A stretch of 63,154 nucleotides of DNA from Actinomycetes bacterium. GTDB lineage: Bacteria; Actinomycetota; Acidimicrobiia; Acidimicrobiales; Palsa-688. The DNA lies in NCBI GenBank assembly GCA_021808665.1, contig JAKBBA010000024.1:1-63154 (forward strand), given 5' to 3'. A program made the position numbers and the translations under genes. The notes under the pieces were generated by a model. It ran no database searches. It saw only the letters and a program-made list of their open reading frames with translations, and was not told the origin of the DNA. The number at the start of each line of letters is the position of its first letter. Positions within the stretch are counted from its first letter, which is position 1. Shown here piece after piece: positions 24,876 to 33,039 of the stretch.

Positions 24876-26275
24876 GCGCTCAGCGCCTTGCCGTGCGCGC
24901 GCTCCCACGCGCCGTACCCGCCGAGAAGATCACTCACGTCGTCGAAGCCGAGCGCCTCCAGCATGCTCGCCGCGGCTATCGACCTGTAACCGCCGGCGCA
25001 GTAGATGAGCACCGGCCTGGAGGAGTCGAGATGCTCGAAACTGTCGCGCAGCCTGACGAGAGGTAGGTGGATCGATCCTGAGATGACTCCCTCTTCTAGC
25101 TCTCCCGCCTGGCGTACATCTACTATCTGAATCTCGAGCTCGTCGATCACCTTGCGGGCGCTGTGGGCGTCCAACCGGCTGCTCGACACCACCAGGTCGG
25201 GCCGGCGAACGAGGACTGAGATGTCGGTCACCGCACCGGTCACGTTGTCCACCCCCACGCGGGCGAGGCGCACCCGACCTTCCGCGACTTCGTCGGGCGA
25301 GCCGAACAGCAGCACCTCCTTGCCCGGAAGCGTGACCGCTGCAGCGTACTCGGCGAATCGACCTGACAAGCCGACGTTGATGGACCCGCGCAGGTGCCCG
25401 GCGGCGAACGCCTGGTCGTCACGAAGGTCTATGAGCGCGCAGTCCTCCCCGGCCCGCCGGACGGCATCGTCGACGTCAACCTCGGCCAGGGGGGTCTCGG
25501 GGTGGAAGGCGCTGTGACCCGACCGGTTGATCGCCACGTCGTCACGAAAGTAGGCGGGTGGTTCCGCCAGACCTTCAGTGACAGCGACGACGAAGTCGTC
25601 CTCGCTCATCGGCGCGAGAGCGTAGTTACCTATCCGTTGGGCTCCGATAGTCGACACGGTGTCGGCGGACAGCGCCTTACCGCAAGCGCTTCCCGCTCCG
25701 TGCCCCGGGTAGACGAGCACCCTGTCGGATAGGGGAAGGATCTTCGTGTGGAGGGAGCGATATAGCTCACGTGCCATCTCGTCCGCACTGCGACCGGCAG
25801 CACCCAGCAGATCCGGCCGTCCTACGTCGCCGATGAAAAGTGTGTCCCCCGTCAGGATCGCCCTAGGTTCGGGGTCGGCGCCGTGCTCGTACACGGCGAG
25901 CGTTATCGACTCGGGTGTGTGACCGGGTGTTGCGAGCACCTCCAACGTGACGGCATCCGTCCCGCCAGGGTCGTCGCCGAGAGGTATCCGCTCGCCGTCC
26001 GCCAGTCGTCGGATCGGGTAGTCGACAGGAGCGGCTTCTCCCATGGCGATTTGAGCTCCGGTCACTTCGGCGAGCTCGGTGTGGCCGGGCACGAAATCCG
26101 CGTGAACGTGGGTCAGAACCACCAGGCCGATGTCCAGCTGGTGGGCTTCGGCGAACGCTAGGTACTCGTCGATATCACGCCTGGGATCGACGACTACCGC
26201 CCTACGGGACTTTTCGTCCGCAACGATGTAGGAGGCCTGTGAAAGACACCCCAGGTAGAACTGTTCGATTAGCAC
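24872..26275 (-). CDS. Persulfide dioxygenase-like metallo-beta-lactamase with two rhodanese domains
   Basis: 467 residues from GTG 26275, with GGAGGG upstream. Residues 1-240: metallo-beta-lactamase fold with THVHADFVPGH (His56, His58, Asp60, His65) and ATPGHTPES, ILTGDTLF, YPGHGAGSACG, as in ETHE1/CstB-type proteins. Residues 255-360: a rhodanese domain without catalytic Cys (LLFGSPDE). Residues 370-467: an active rhodanese with Cys426 in IYCAGGYRS. Such proteins oxidise glutathione-type or other low-molecular-weight persulfides to sulfite and move sulfane sulfur. It leads the operon, so sulfite could feed the molybdoenzyme. Confidence 0.85.
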   Translation of the reverse strand: MLIEQFYLGCLSQASYIVADEKSRRAVVVDPRRDIDEYLAFAEAHQLDIGLVVLTHVHADFVPGHTELAEVTGAQIAMGEAAPVDYPIRRLADGERIPLGDDPGGTDAVTLEVLATPGHTPESITLAVYEHGADPEPRAILTGDTLFIGDVGRPDLLGAAGRSADEMARELYRSLHTKILPLSDRVLVYPGHGAGSACGKALSADTVSTIGAQRIGNYALAPMSEDDFVVAVTEGLAEPPAYFRDDVAINRSGHSAFHPETPLAEVDVDDAVRRAGEDCALIDLRDDQAFAAGHLRGSINVGLSGRFAEYAAAVTLPGKEVLLFGSPDEVAEGRVRLARVGVDNVTGAVTDISVLVRRPDLVVSSSRLDAHSARKVIDELEIQIVDVRQAGELEEGVISGSIHLPLVRLRDSFEHLDSSRPVLIYCAGGYRSIAAASMLEALGFDDVSDLLGGYGAWERAHGKALSA

Positions 26276-26347
26276 TTGCTCTACTCCCTCCGGTGTTGCA
26301 GCCGCCTGGCGGCAGGCTAGGCCGGTGCACCATCGCACGTGAGCAAC

Positions 26348-26358
26348 ATTGTACGTAC
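26348..26358 (-). promoter_or_regulatory. Second GTACGTAC site, upstream of the persulfide dioxygenase-like gene
   Basis: ATTGTACGTAC matches the reverse-complement sequence at the clc gene (15688-15698). It lies 73 bases upstream of the GTG at 26275. A shared operator is possible. Confidence 0.35.
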
Positions 26359-26426
26359 TTTTCGTGGCTAAGGCAAGTGGTTGGGGGCTGCGCTCTTGCC
26401 CTGTGTCTAGAACCCGGCAGTCCTCG

Positions 26427-27134
26427 CTACTTCTTGGCCGGCTCGTAGTAGGGGTTGGTCCCCGCTGCGTGGTCTGTCACGTCGACGACCCTGGCGATCT
26501 CGGGTACCGAGTCGCGGATGGCCACCTCGATGCCTTGGCTCAAAGTAACCGCCGCCATCCCACACCCTGCGCAGCCGCCGCTTAGACGCAGGTAGGCCAC
26601 TTCGTCTTCGACGGCGACGAGGTCGGCCCGGCCGCCGTGCGAGGCAATCGACGGGTTGATCTGCGCCTCTAATACCTGCATAACCCGCTGCGCGACGTCC
26701 CCGCTCAGGTCGGGGGGCGGGCCCGTCATCAGCGGGCTGCGTGGAGCCGGCGGGGTGTGAGGATTGCGGATCACCATTCCGCCTGCGAGGAGGTCGCGGT
26801 TCATGTCGAGGACGGATCCGGTCATGTCGGGGATGCTCGACGCTGGGACCACGACCGTCAGCTCGTCTTGGGTGTTGGTCCAGTCGTCGGAAGCCGCGTC
26901 GTTCGCATCCTGGAAGAACATCTCGTAGCTGTAGGCGGAACCGTTCACGCCGCCTATCTGCACCCACAAGGCAAGGCTGTCTGCACCTGGTTCGTCGGCC
27001 CGAAGCTGGAGGACCTTCTTTAGGGCAGAACTCGTCAAGGTGAGAACCGGCTCGGCCTCGGGGCTTGCCGGCCCCTCGGGGTCTGCCTGGTTACTCTCCG
27101 CTCGGCTGTCTGGTATTGGGTTGTCGTCGTTCAT
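26427..27134 (-). CDS. nfuA: Fe/S carrier protein NfuA
   Basis: 235 residues. The N-terminal half (LTLTSSALKKVLQLRADE...SYEMFFQD) is a degenerate A-type carrier domain without its cysteines. The C-terminal half is the NifU-like domain (VLEAQINPSIASHGGRADLVAVE...YLRLSGGCAGCGMAAVTL) with the CxxC that holds a [4Fe-4S] cluster between two subunits. NfuA delivers clusters to apoproteins. It sits between an Fe-S-rich redox operon and a radical SAM gene, both heavy users of clusters. It is divergent from the ATP-grasp gene, with only about 40 bases between. Confidence 0.85.
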   Translation of the reverse strand: MNDDNPIPDSRAESNQADPEGPASPEAEPVLTLTSSALKKVLQLRADEPGADSLALWVQIGGVNGSAYSYEMFFQDANDAASDDWTNTQDELTVVVPASSIPDMTGSVLDMNRDLLAGGMVIRNPHTPPAPRSPLMTGPPPDLSGDVAQRVMQVLEAQINPSIASHGGRADLVAVEDEVAYLRLSGGCAGCGMAAVTLSQGIEVAIRDSVPEIARVVDVTDHAAGTNPYYEPAKK

Positions 27135-27175
27135 TTCGCGCCCATCTAGTCGTATGCAGCGGCCATCCTATGCAC

Positions 27176-28399
27176 ATGAGCCGCGTTCTGCTTTTGTTGC
27201 CGACCTCGACCTACCGTGCTGCGGATTTCATGGCCGCCGCCAGGAGCCTCGACGTAGAGGTGGTCGTAGGCTCAGAATATCCCCAGGCGATGGCGTCGTC
27301 GATGGGTGAGCGGGCTGCTGTCGTACCCATGGACGACGTAGGGGCGGCTGTGGATGCCATCGCCGCGCTTCACGGACGCTTACCGCTAGACGCCGTGTTA
27401 GCGGTCGACGACGGCGGGGCTTTGGTCGCAGCTTCGGCTTCCGCTCGGCTTGGCAAGCCGCACAACCCTCCTGACGCGGTGCGCGCAACGCGCGACAAGG
27501 CACAGTTGCGGGCCCGCCTCGCCGCGTCGGCGATCCCCCAGCCGCGGTACTGCGTCGTCCCTGCGGGCTTCGAAGCCGACTTTGCTGTCGATGCGGTTGG
27601 AGAGGTCGGATACCCGTGCGTCGTAAAGCCGGTGTCGCGCTCTGCGAGCCAGGGGGTGATAAGAGTTGACGACCCAGCCGGCTTGCGCGCGGCGATCGAA
27701 CGCGTTCGTTCGCTGCTAGGACCCGATGAGGAACTGTTGCTGGAAAGCTACCTGCCCGGGGAGGAGGTAGCAGTCGAGGGGCTCCTAGACGCAGGCAGAC
27801 TTGAAGTCCTCGCTATCTTCGACAAGCCCGATCCGCTGGTCGGCCCCTATTTCGAGGAGACCATCTATGTGACCCCTTCCTCTCATCCGCAGCCAACCCA
27901 ACAGGCTGTGGGCCGTCTTGTGGCGAACGCGGCCCGAGCGATAGGCCTTAGTGACGGGCCGGTTCACGGCGAGGTGAGAATAGGCGAGGGAAACGAACTG
28001 TGGATCCTCGAAGTGGCTGCACGGTCGATCGGAGGGCTGTGCTCGCGGGCTTTGCGCTTCGGCGCGGGGATAAGCCTCGAAGAGCTGATCCTACGCCACG
28101 CCGTGGGGCTCGGAACTGGAGACTTACGGCGCGAGAGCCAGGCGTCCGGTGTCATGATGCTACCGATTAGCCAGAAAGGAACCTTGCGGGCTGTGCAAGG
28201 CCTCGACACTGCACTCTCAGTCCCCGGCGTTACAGGAGCCGAGATAACGATACCCATAGGCCGACCAGTGGTGCCACTCCCCGAAGGTGACCGGTACCTG
28301 GGGTTCGTCTTCGCGAGAGGAGAAGATCCGGTAGAAGTCGCTGAAGCCTTACGCCGGGCCGAGTCCCTTATAAGTGTCGAGATCCAACCCGGAGCGTGA
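27176..28399 (+). CDS. ATP-grasp ligase-like protein
   Basis: About 407 residues from ATG 27176 (ATG 27170 is also possible). ATP-grasp features: YPCVVKPVSRSASQGVIRVDD (Lys of the first ATP-binding strand and glycine-rich loop), ELLLESYLPGEEVAVEGLL, and the metal-binding block LWILEVAARSIGGLC. The fold resembles carboxylate-amine ligases such as CarB-type and D-Ala-D-Ala-like enzymes that activate a carboxylate as acyl phosphate. Substrate unknown. The next gene, a radical SAM enzyme with a CCSEP tail, begins 76 bases later; the pair appears to be a conserved unit. Confidence 0.8.
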   Translation: MSRVLLLLPTSTYRAADFMAAARSLDVEVVVGSEYPQAMASSMGERAAVVPMDDVGAAVDAIAALHGRLPLDAVLAVDDGGALVAASASARLGKPHNPPDAVRATRDKAQLRARLAASAIPQPRYCVVPAGFEADFAVDAVGEVGYPCVVKPVSRSASQGVIRVDDPAGLRAAIERVRSLLGPDEELLLESYLPGEEVAVEGLLDAGRLEVLAIFDKPDPLVGPYFEETIYVTPSSHPQPTQQAVGRLVANAARAIGLSDGPVHGEVRIGEGNELWILEVAARSIGGLCSRALRFGAGISLEELILRHAVGLGTGDLRRESQASGVMMLPISQKGTLRAVQGLDTALSVPGVTGAEITIPIGRPVVPLPEGDRYLGFVFARGEDPVEVAEALRRAESLISVEIQPGA

Positions 28400-28475
28400 A
28401 CGCCCTGGTGGAGCGATCAGCCCGCATCTCGACAGGGTTGGCGCACTCCTGCGGTCGTCCAGGTACACTCCCGGG

Positions 28476-29969
28476 GTGAGAGTCCTATTGGTTTCAACCT
28501 ACGAGCTTGGCCATCAGCCGCTCTCCGTGGCGACCGCTGCAGCGTCGTTGACACGAGGTGGTCACGAGGTTCGCTGCGCCGACGTGGCCGTCGAATCGTT
28601 GGACGTGCGTGACGTGGACTGGGCGGAGAAAGTCGCGCTATCAGTGCCGATGCACACGGCGATGAGGTTGGCGCGTGAGGTCGCTGGGTCGATCCGTCAG
28701 CGAAGGCCGGGGATGCCGCTGTGCTTCTTCGGACTCTACGCAGGAACAGCAAAAGATCTAGTCCGGGATTCTCCTGGTGACGCGGTCATAGCGGGCGAAT
28801 ACGAGCCGGGGCTGACATCGTGGGCCGGCGGCGGCGACCCCGGCCCTCAAGTAACGCTTAAGCGCACAGACGGCATTCTTCCTCTTCGTAGCTACCTCCC
28901 GCCCCTCGAATCCTACGCACGGTTCGTGGTCGGCGAAAAGGAAGGACTTGTCGGGTCGGTGACCGCCAGTCGGGGTTGCTCGCATCGGTGCCGGCATTGC
29001 CCTGTCCCTGTCGTCTACGACGGTCGGGTCCGACCCGTCGCCGCCCAGGTGGTACTCGAAGACGTCGACAACCTCGTGGCAGCAGGAGCAAGCCACATCA
29101 GCTTCTCGGACCCCGACTTCTTGAACGTGCCCGGCCACTCGCGCCGTGTCATCAATGCCTTCCACGAGCGCCATCCTCATGTCAGTTTCGATGTGACTAT
29201 CAAGGTGGAGCACATTCTGCGGCACCGCTCTTTGCTTGCTGAATTGGCCGTAGCCGGCTGCTCTTTTGTCGTGTCTGCGTTCGAGTCGACCAGTGACAGG
29301 ATCCTCCGGATTCTCGACAAGGGCCACACAGCCGGCGATGCCTCTGAAGCCGTGGTGGCACTTCGCCAATGCGGGATCGAAGTCAGGCCGTCGTGGCTGC
29401 CGTTCACTCCATGGACGACCGTGTCCGACTTGGTTGACCTGTTCGACTTCGTCGTGGCGCACGACTTGGTCGCCAACGTCGACCCCGTCCAATACACGAT
29501 CAGACTGCTATTGCCAGAGGGTTCACTGCTCGTCGCCAGGCCGGAGATGACCCCTCACCTGCGCGGATACGACCCAGTTCAGCTTGGATGGACATGGACC
29601 CACCCTGATCCGGGCGTAGAGCACCTCCACAAGCTGATGGCACACGAAGTCGAAGCGTCGCTCGGTGAGCCCGCCGAGGACACGTTCGAGCGGATCGAAT
29701 CAGTCGTCCGCGCTGGCGACGGGTCCCGCAGGACGCGTCCAAAGCGCGGTTGTGTTTCGCAAGGGCCGGCCGGCGACCGCCCTCGTCTCAGTGAAACGTG
29801 GTTCTGCTGCAGCGAGCCCACGCAGTCCCAGCTTGCAGCGGTCGGTAATGCTTGTGGCTCCCCTCGTGGGTTGGATGAGGCATCCGTTCCGCCCGGATCA
29901 GCTCTTCACGCAGCCGCCAACTCCACCGAACGGGTGATCTGTGAGACCCAGCCGAGCGCCTGCCCGTAA
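28476..29969 (+). CDS. Radical SAM protein with B12-binding-like N-terminus and CCSEP tail
   Basis: 497 residues from GTG 28476. The first 140 residues resemble a cobalamin-binding-like domain (VRVLLVSTYELGHQPLSVATAAA) without the DxHxxG histidine motif. The radical SAM motif is Cys168, Cys172, Cys175 (GCSHRCRHC). Near the end TWFCCSEPTQSQL (Cys444-Cys445) matches the CUAEP/CCAEP-tail family, whose relatives carry selenocysteine at the second position; here both codons are TGC. About 49 residues follow the tail and overlap the end of the convergent HDOD gene by 64 bases. The substrate is unknown. It is paired with the ATP-grasp gene. Confidence 0.8.
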   Translation: MRVLLVSTYELGHQPLSVATAAASLTRGGHEVRCADVAVESLDVRDVDWAEKVALSVPMHTAMRLAREVAGSIRQRRPGMPLCFFGLYAGTAKDLVRDSPGDAVIAGEYEPGLTSWAGGGDPGPQVTLKRTDGILPLRSYLPPLESYARFVVGEKEGLVGSVTASRGCSHRCRHCPVPVVYDGRVRPVAAQVVLEDVDNLVAAGASHISFSDPDFLNVPGHSRRVINAFHERHPHVSFDVTIKVEHILRHRSLLAELAVAGCSFVVSAFESTSDRILRILDKGHTAGDASEAVVALRQCGIEVRPSWLPFTPWTTVSDLVDLFDFVVAHDLVANVDPVQYTIRLLLPEGSLLVARPEMTPHLRGYDPVQLGWTWTHPDPGVEHLHKLMAHEVEASLGEPAEDTFERIESVVRAGDGSRRTRPKRGCVSQGPAGDRPRLSETWFCCSEPTQSQLAAVGNACGSPRGLDEASVPPGSALHAAANSTERVICETQPSACP

Positions 29970-31198
29970 GCGGCTCCTGCGTTTACAGCGTCTATCCCAC
30001 AGCTCAGTTCAGGCAGAGAGTAAGCAACCTCCCAAGCGTAGACATCCCTGAGAATCCGACCCAAGTCGCCGGAGTGCTCCAAGACAGCCCGTGCAATGTT
30101 GTCCGTGACGCTCATCTTGGCAACCAACTGTTCCAGCGGTAGGCCGACGATGAGCGCGAGGCCGGAGATTAGCCCGGCTGTGAAGGCCTCATCGGCGACT
30201 TGAGGGCATGTTGCCAGGGCGAACAGTTCGCACGTTCGGGCCCTCACAAGCGCTATCGTCACCTGCTCGTTTGCGTGGGGAGACATGTCGGTGAGGGTCA
30301 TGAATGTCAGCCAAGAGTAGAGCTTCTCCCTTCCCAGCAGAATAACTGCCTCTTCGATCGACCGGACCGGTCTGCGTAGTCCGCCAGCGGACCCAAGGCT
30401 AGAAACATGCAGCGCTCGATATGCTAGGGACAGGTCGGAGGACAGGATGCGGGAGAGCTCCTTGGGGCCGGTTTCGGGGTCCCTGAGGCGGCCGATGAGC
30501 TGCAGGCAGGAAATGCGACTCGGCGACATCGCCTCCGTCGCTTCCCCGGAGGGATGAGACAGGGCGTGTCCCTGGAAGACGGTCGCTCCTGCGCGTGACC
30601 ATTCGATGACGCGGCGGACCGAGTCGACCCCTGTGACTATAGACACCCTGCGGTGATCGGCTAGGAGATCAAGGCAGCCGGCGAGGTTGTCCGAAGCGGC
30701 GTTTGGGTCCACGAGGACGAAGGCTGCCCCGTCGCCGTAGTAGTCGTACTCGGGCGACCACGCACACACTGCGAGGGTGTGACCGCCGTCGAGCAGTTTG
30801 CGGGCCCAGCCTGCGCCATCGTGTGGTTCCCAAGTTGACATATGGGATGAGTCGCCTGGGCCGCAGAGCTTCAAGACGCAGCTCTTCGCCACGCCGGGGA
30901 GTGTGGCCCCCTCCTGCATGCGTCCCGGGAACGCATTGAGCCAAGCTCTCCCAGGGCCGGCAAGGTCTGCGATTAGCTGAGGGTTCGCGTGCGCCACGTC
31001 GAAGTTTGACCTCAAAAGGTCATCGAGAGGGCTGTCCGAGCCGCCGGGCCGGCCCGGCAGCTCGGTGTCGGGGACGGATGCGCTGAAGAAGTTGTATCCC
31101 AGGACTTGCATTCGACGGTCGAAGATCGGGGCGCGGCCCAGTAGGACCGGCGTCGCCGAGTGCGGACCGGCGCTGACGGCCTCGGGTGCGCTCATCAT
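29906..31198 (-). CDS. EAL-like/HDOD signalling protein (YuxH type)
   Basis: 430 residues. Residues 15-215 are an EAL-like domain (LLGRAPIFDRRMQVLGYNFF at the start, as in YuxH). The catalytic EAL and metal-binding residues are not visible, so c-di-GMP hydrolysis is unlikely. Residues 230-425 are an HDOD domain (SRISCLQLIGRLRDPETGPKELSRILSSDLSLAYRALHVSSLG...IEEAVILLGREKL...WLTFMTLTDM). Such proteins are regulators in c-di-GMP or stress networks. The gene is alone on the minus strand. Confidence 0.8.
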   Translation of the reverse strand: MMSAPEAVSAGPHSATPVLLGRAPIFDRRMQVLGYNFFSASVPDTELPGRPGGSDSPLDDLLRSNFDVAHANPQLIADLAGPGRAWLNAFPGRMQEGATLPGVAKSCVLKLCGPGDSSHMSTWEPHDGAGWARKLLDGGHTLAVCAWSPEYDYYGDGAAFVLVDPNAASDNLAGCLDLLADHRRVSIVTGVDSVRRVIEWSRAGATVFQGHALSHPSGEATEAMSPSRISCLQLIGRLRDPETGPKELSRILSSDLSLAYRALHVSSLGSAGGLRRPVRSIEEAVILLGREKLYSWLTFMTLTDMSPHANEQVTIALVRARTCELFALATCPQVADEAFTAGLISGLALIVGLPLEQLVAKMSVTDNIARAVLEHSGDLGRILRDVYAWEVAYSLPELSCGIDAVNAGAAYGQALGWVSQITRSVELAAA

Positions 31199-31418
31199 GC
31201 AAACCCGAGGAGAACCATCAACAACTTTTCGGGACGACCGGGATAGAACTTGACTACTAAGTCGGAGGATGCTCCGCTGTGTGTGCGCCCTTCACGGTGT
31301 ATCGGCCGCTCCCCGTTCACAGTGCCACCACATCGGATTGAACTCTGCTTTCATATCTAAAAGTGCAGTTGCCGACTGCCATTGACCTCCGTTTGCGTTG
31401 AGAGGAAGGAGGGTCGCC

Positions 31419-32066
31419 GTGCCCCGCTTGCGTCAAGTCCCCCGATCCGAAGTGAAAGACGATGTCGTTCGTGGAGCATACGACCGACTTTTCGGTCCTG
31501 AGAGGGACCCAGTGTCGAATCCCGGTACCGCCACTGGGACACCCGGTAACTGGTGGACCGTCTTCGCTCTGTCGCCACAGGTGTTCCGACACGCCGTCGC
31601 AGGCTTCAGCCTGTACCAAAAGTCGGCTGACCGGCTTCCCCCACAGTTGAGGGAGCTGGCCCAGACTAGGGCCGGCTACCTCGTGGGAAGCCAGTTCGTC
31701 TATTCGCAGCACTGCAAGTCGCTTAGGGCGGTAGGAGTTTCGGAGGACAAGATCAAGGCCGTAGCGTGCTGGACGATCTCAAACGTTTTCGACGAAGTCG
31801 AAAGAGCGGTCCTCGCCTACGCCGACGCCTTGGCAGGCAGTAACGGACGTGTCGACGACAGGGTCTTCAACGTCCTTAAGGCCCATCTCGACGACGAGCA
31901 GATCCTCGACTTGACCTACATCACCGCCATGTACGCCATGCACGCCGTGATATCGAGGGCTCTGCGTCTCGAGTACGACGACGTCGACGAACGCATCACG
32001 GAGATAGCAGCCCCAAGCGGAGCCGAAGGTCGCGACGTGGGAGCGGACATAAGCGGGAGCGCCTAA
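31419..32066 (+). CDS. Carboxymuconolactone decarboxylase-family protein
   Basis: About 215 residues from GTG 31419, preceded by AAGGAGGG. The AhpD-like helical fold is seen in RLPPQLRELAQTRAGYLVGSQFVYSQHCKSLRAVGVSEDKIKAV and VERAVLAYADALAGSNGRVDD. There is no CxxC, so it is not a peroxidase of the AhpD type; the His in YSQHC is the likely functional residue. Members include decarboxylases and unknown enzymes. It stands 57 bases before an enoyl-CoA hydratase-like gene and may be co-transcribed. Confidence 0.8.
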   Translation: MPRLRQVPRSEVKDDVVRGAYDRLFGPERDPVSNPGTATGTPGNWWTVFALSPQVFRHAVAGFSLYQKSADRLPPQLRELAQTRAGYLVGSQFVYSQHCKSLRAVGVSEDKIKAVACWTISNVFDEVERAVLAYADALAGSNGRVDDRVFNVLKAHLDDEQILDLTYITAMYAMHAVISRALRLEYDDVDERITEIAAPSGAEGRDVGADISGSA

Positions 32067-32123
32067 AAGGCGCTCAAGGGTCGGAGCGGGCGGTCGAGAG
32101 CAACATCTGCGAGGATTACGAAT

Positions 32124-32987
32124 ATGACGGAAGAACTTCTTGTCCTCGAAGCCCAAGACGGCGTGGCGACCGTGACCCTAAACCGTCCGGCGGCGCGCAA
32201 CGCCCTCAGCCGTCCCCTCCTTCGCCAGCTGAGAGAGACCTTCGCCAGGCTGGGTAGCGATGACAGTATCGGTGTGGTCATTCTCACTGGGGCGGACCCC
32301 GCCTTCTGCGCTGGTCTCGACCTGAAAGAGCTAAGTGTTTCGTCGGAACTGCTAGACGGCGTGGAGAAAGCCGATGGGAGCGGCCGACAGGCTCCGAGGG
32401 ACGACATTGCAGCCACCGAGCAGGCCTCGGCAAGCGCCTCGCCTTGGGGACCGTTCGGAAAGCCGCTCATCGGCGCAGTCAACGGGGCTGCGATCACCGG
32501 CGGCTTGGAGCTTGCGCTCAACTGCGACTTCCTGATCGCGTCTGAAAGGGCCGTGTTCGCCGACACTCACGCGCGGGTGGGCATCATGCCAGGCTGGGGA
32601 CTCTCGGTGCTTCTTCCGGAGCGCGTCGGCTTCACGATGGCCCGCCGCATGAGCTTCACCGGTGACTTCGTCGACGCCCGGCGCGCACTGGAATGCGGCC
32701 TCGTCACCGAAGTCGTTCCGCACGAACAGCTACTTGACCGCGCGAGGGGTCTCGCCGCGACCATCGCCGCTAACCATCGCCCAGCCGTCTTGGAGCTACA
32801 CGGCTCCTACCGCAGGATCGAAGCTGAGATCAACGGAGCAGCTTTGGACATCGAAGCCGACCTCTCTCGGCGGTGGCGCCAATCAGGCGGGGCCGACGAG
32901 ATAGCCAACAGAGTCCCCGGGGTCATCGCCAGAGGGCGGACCCAGGCCGCCGGCGTTCGCGGCGAGCCCGGCGAGGCGGGTTCTTAA
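32124..32987 (+). CDS. Enoyl-CoA hydratase/isomerase-family protein
   Basis: 287 residues of the crotonase fold. The oxyanion-hole blocks are AFCAGLDLKEL and GAAITGGLELAL; the Glu in GGLELAL takes the place of one catalytic glutamate. The second catalytic Glu is not conserved (FADTHARVGIMPGWGLSVLLP), a pattern frequent in actinobacterial paralogs. It acts on a CoA thioester, but the reaction is not certain. The insert between the two blocks (ELLDGVEKADGSGRQAPRDD) is longer than usual. Confidence 0.8.
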   Translation: MTEELLVLEAQDGVATVTLNRPAARNALSRPLLRQLRETFARLGSDDSIGVVILTGADPAFCAGLDLKELSVSSELLDGVEKADGSGRQAPRDDIAATEQASASASPWGPFGKPLIGAVNGAAITGGLELALNCDFLIASERAVFADTHARVGIMPGWGLSVLLPERVGFTMARRMSFTGDFVDARRALECGLVTEVVPHEQLLDRARGLAATIAANHRPAVLELHGSYRRIEAEINGAALDIEADLSRRWRQSGGADEIANRVPGVIARGRTQAAGVRGEPGEAGS

Positions 32988-33039
32988 ATCCGAAATGCGC
33001 TCCTAGTAAGGCTTCTCTCAGATTCTCGGGCGATAATGG

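Noticed and set aside
29805..29810. Selenocysteine in the radical SAM tail
   Set aside because: Both tail codons are TGC; this is the Cys-Cys form.
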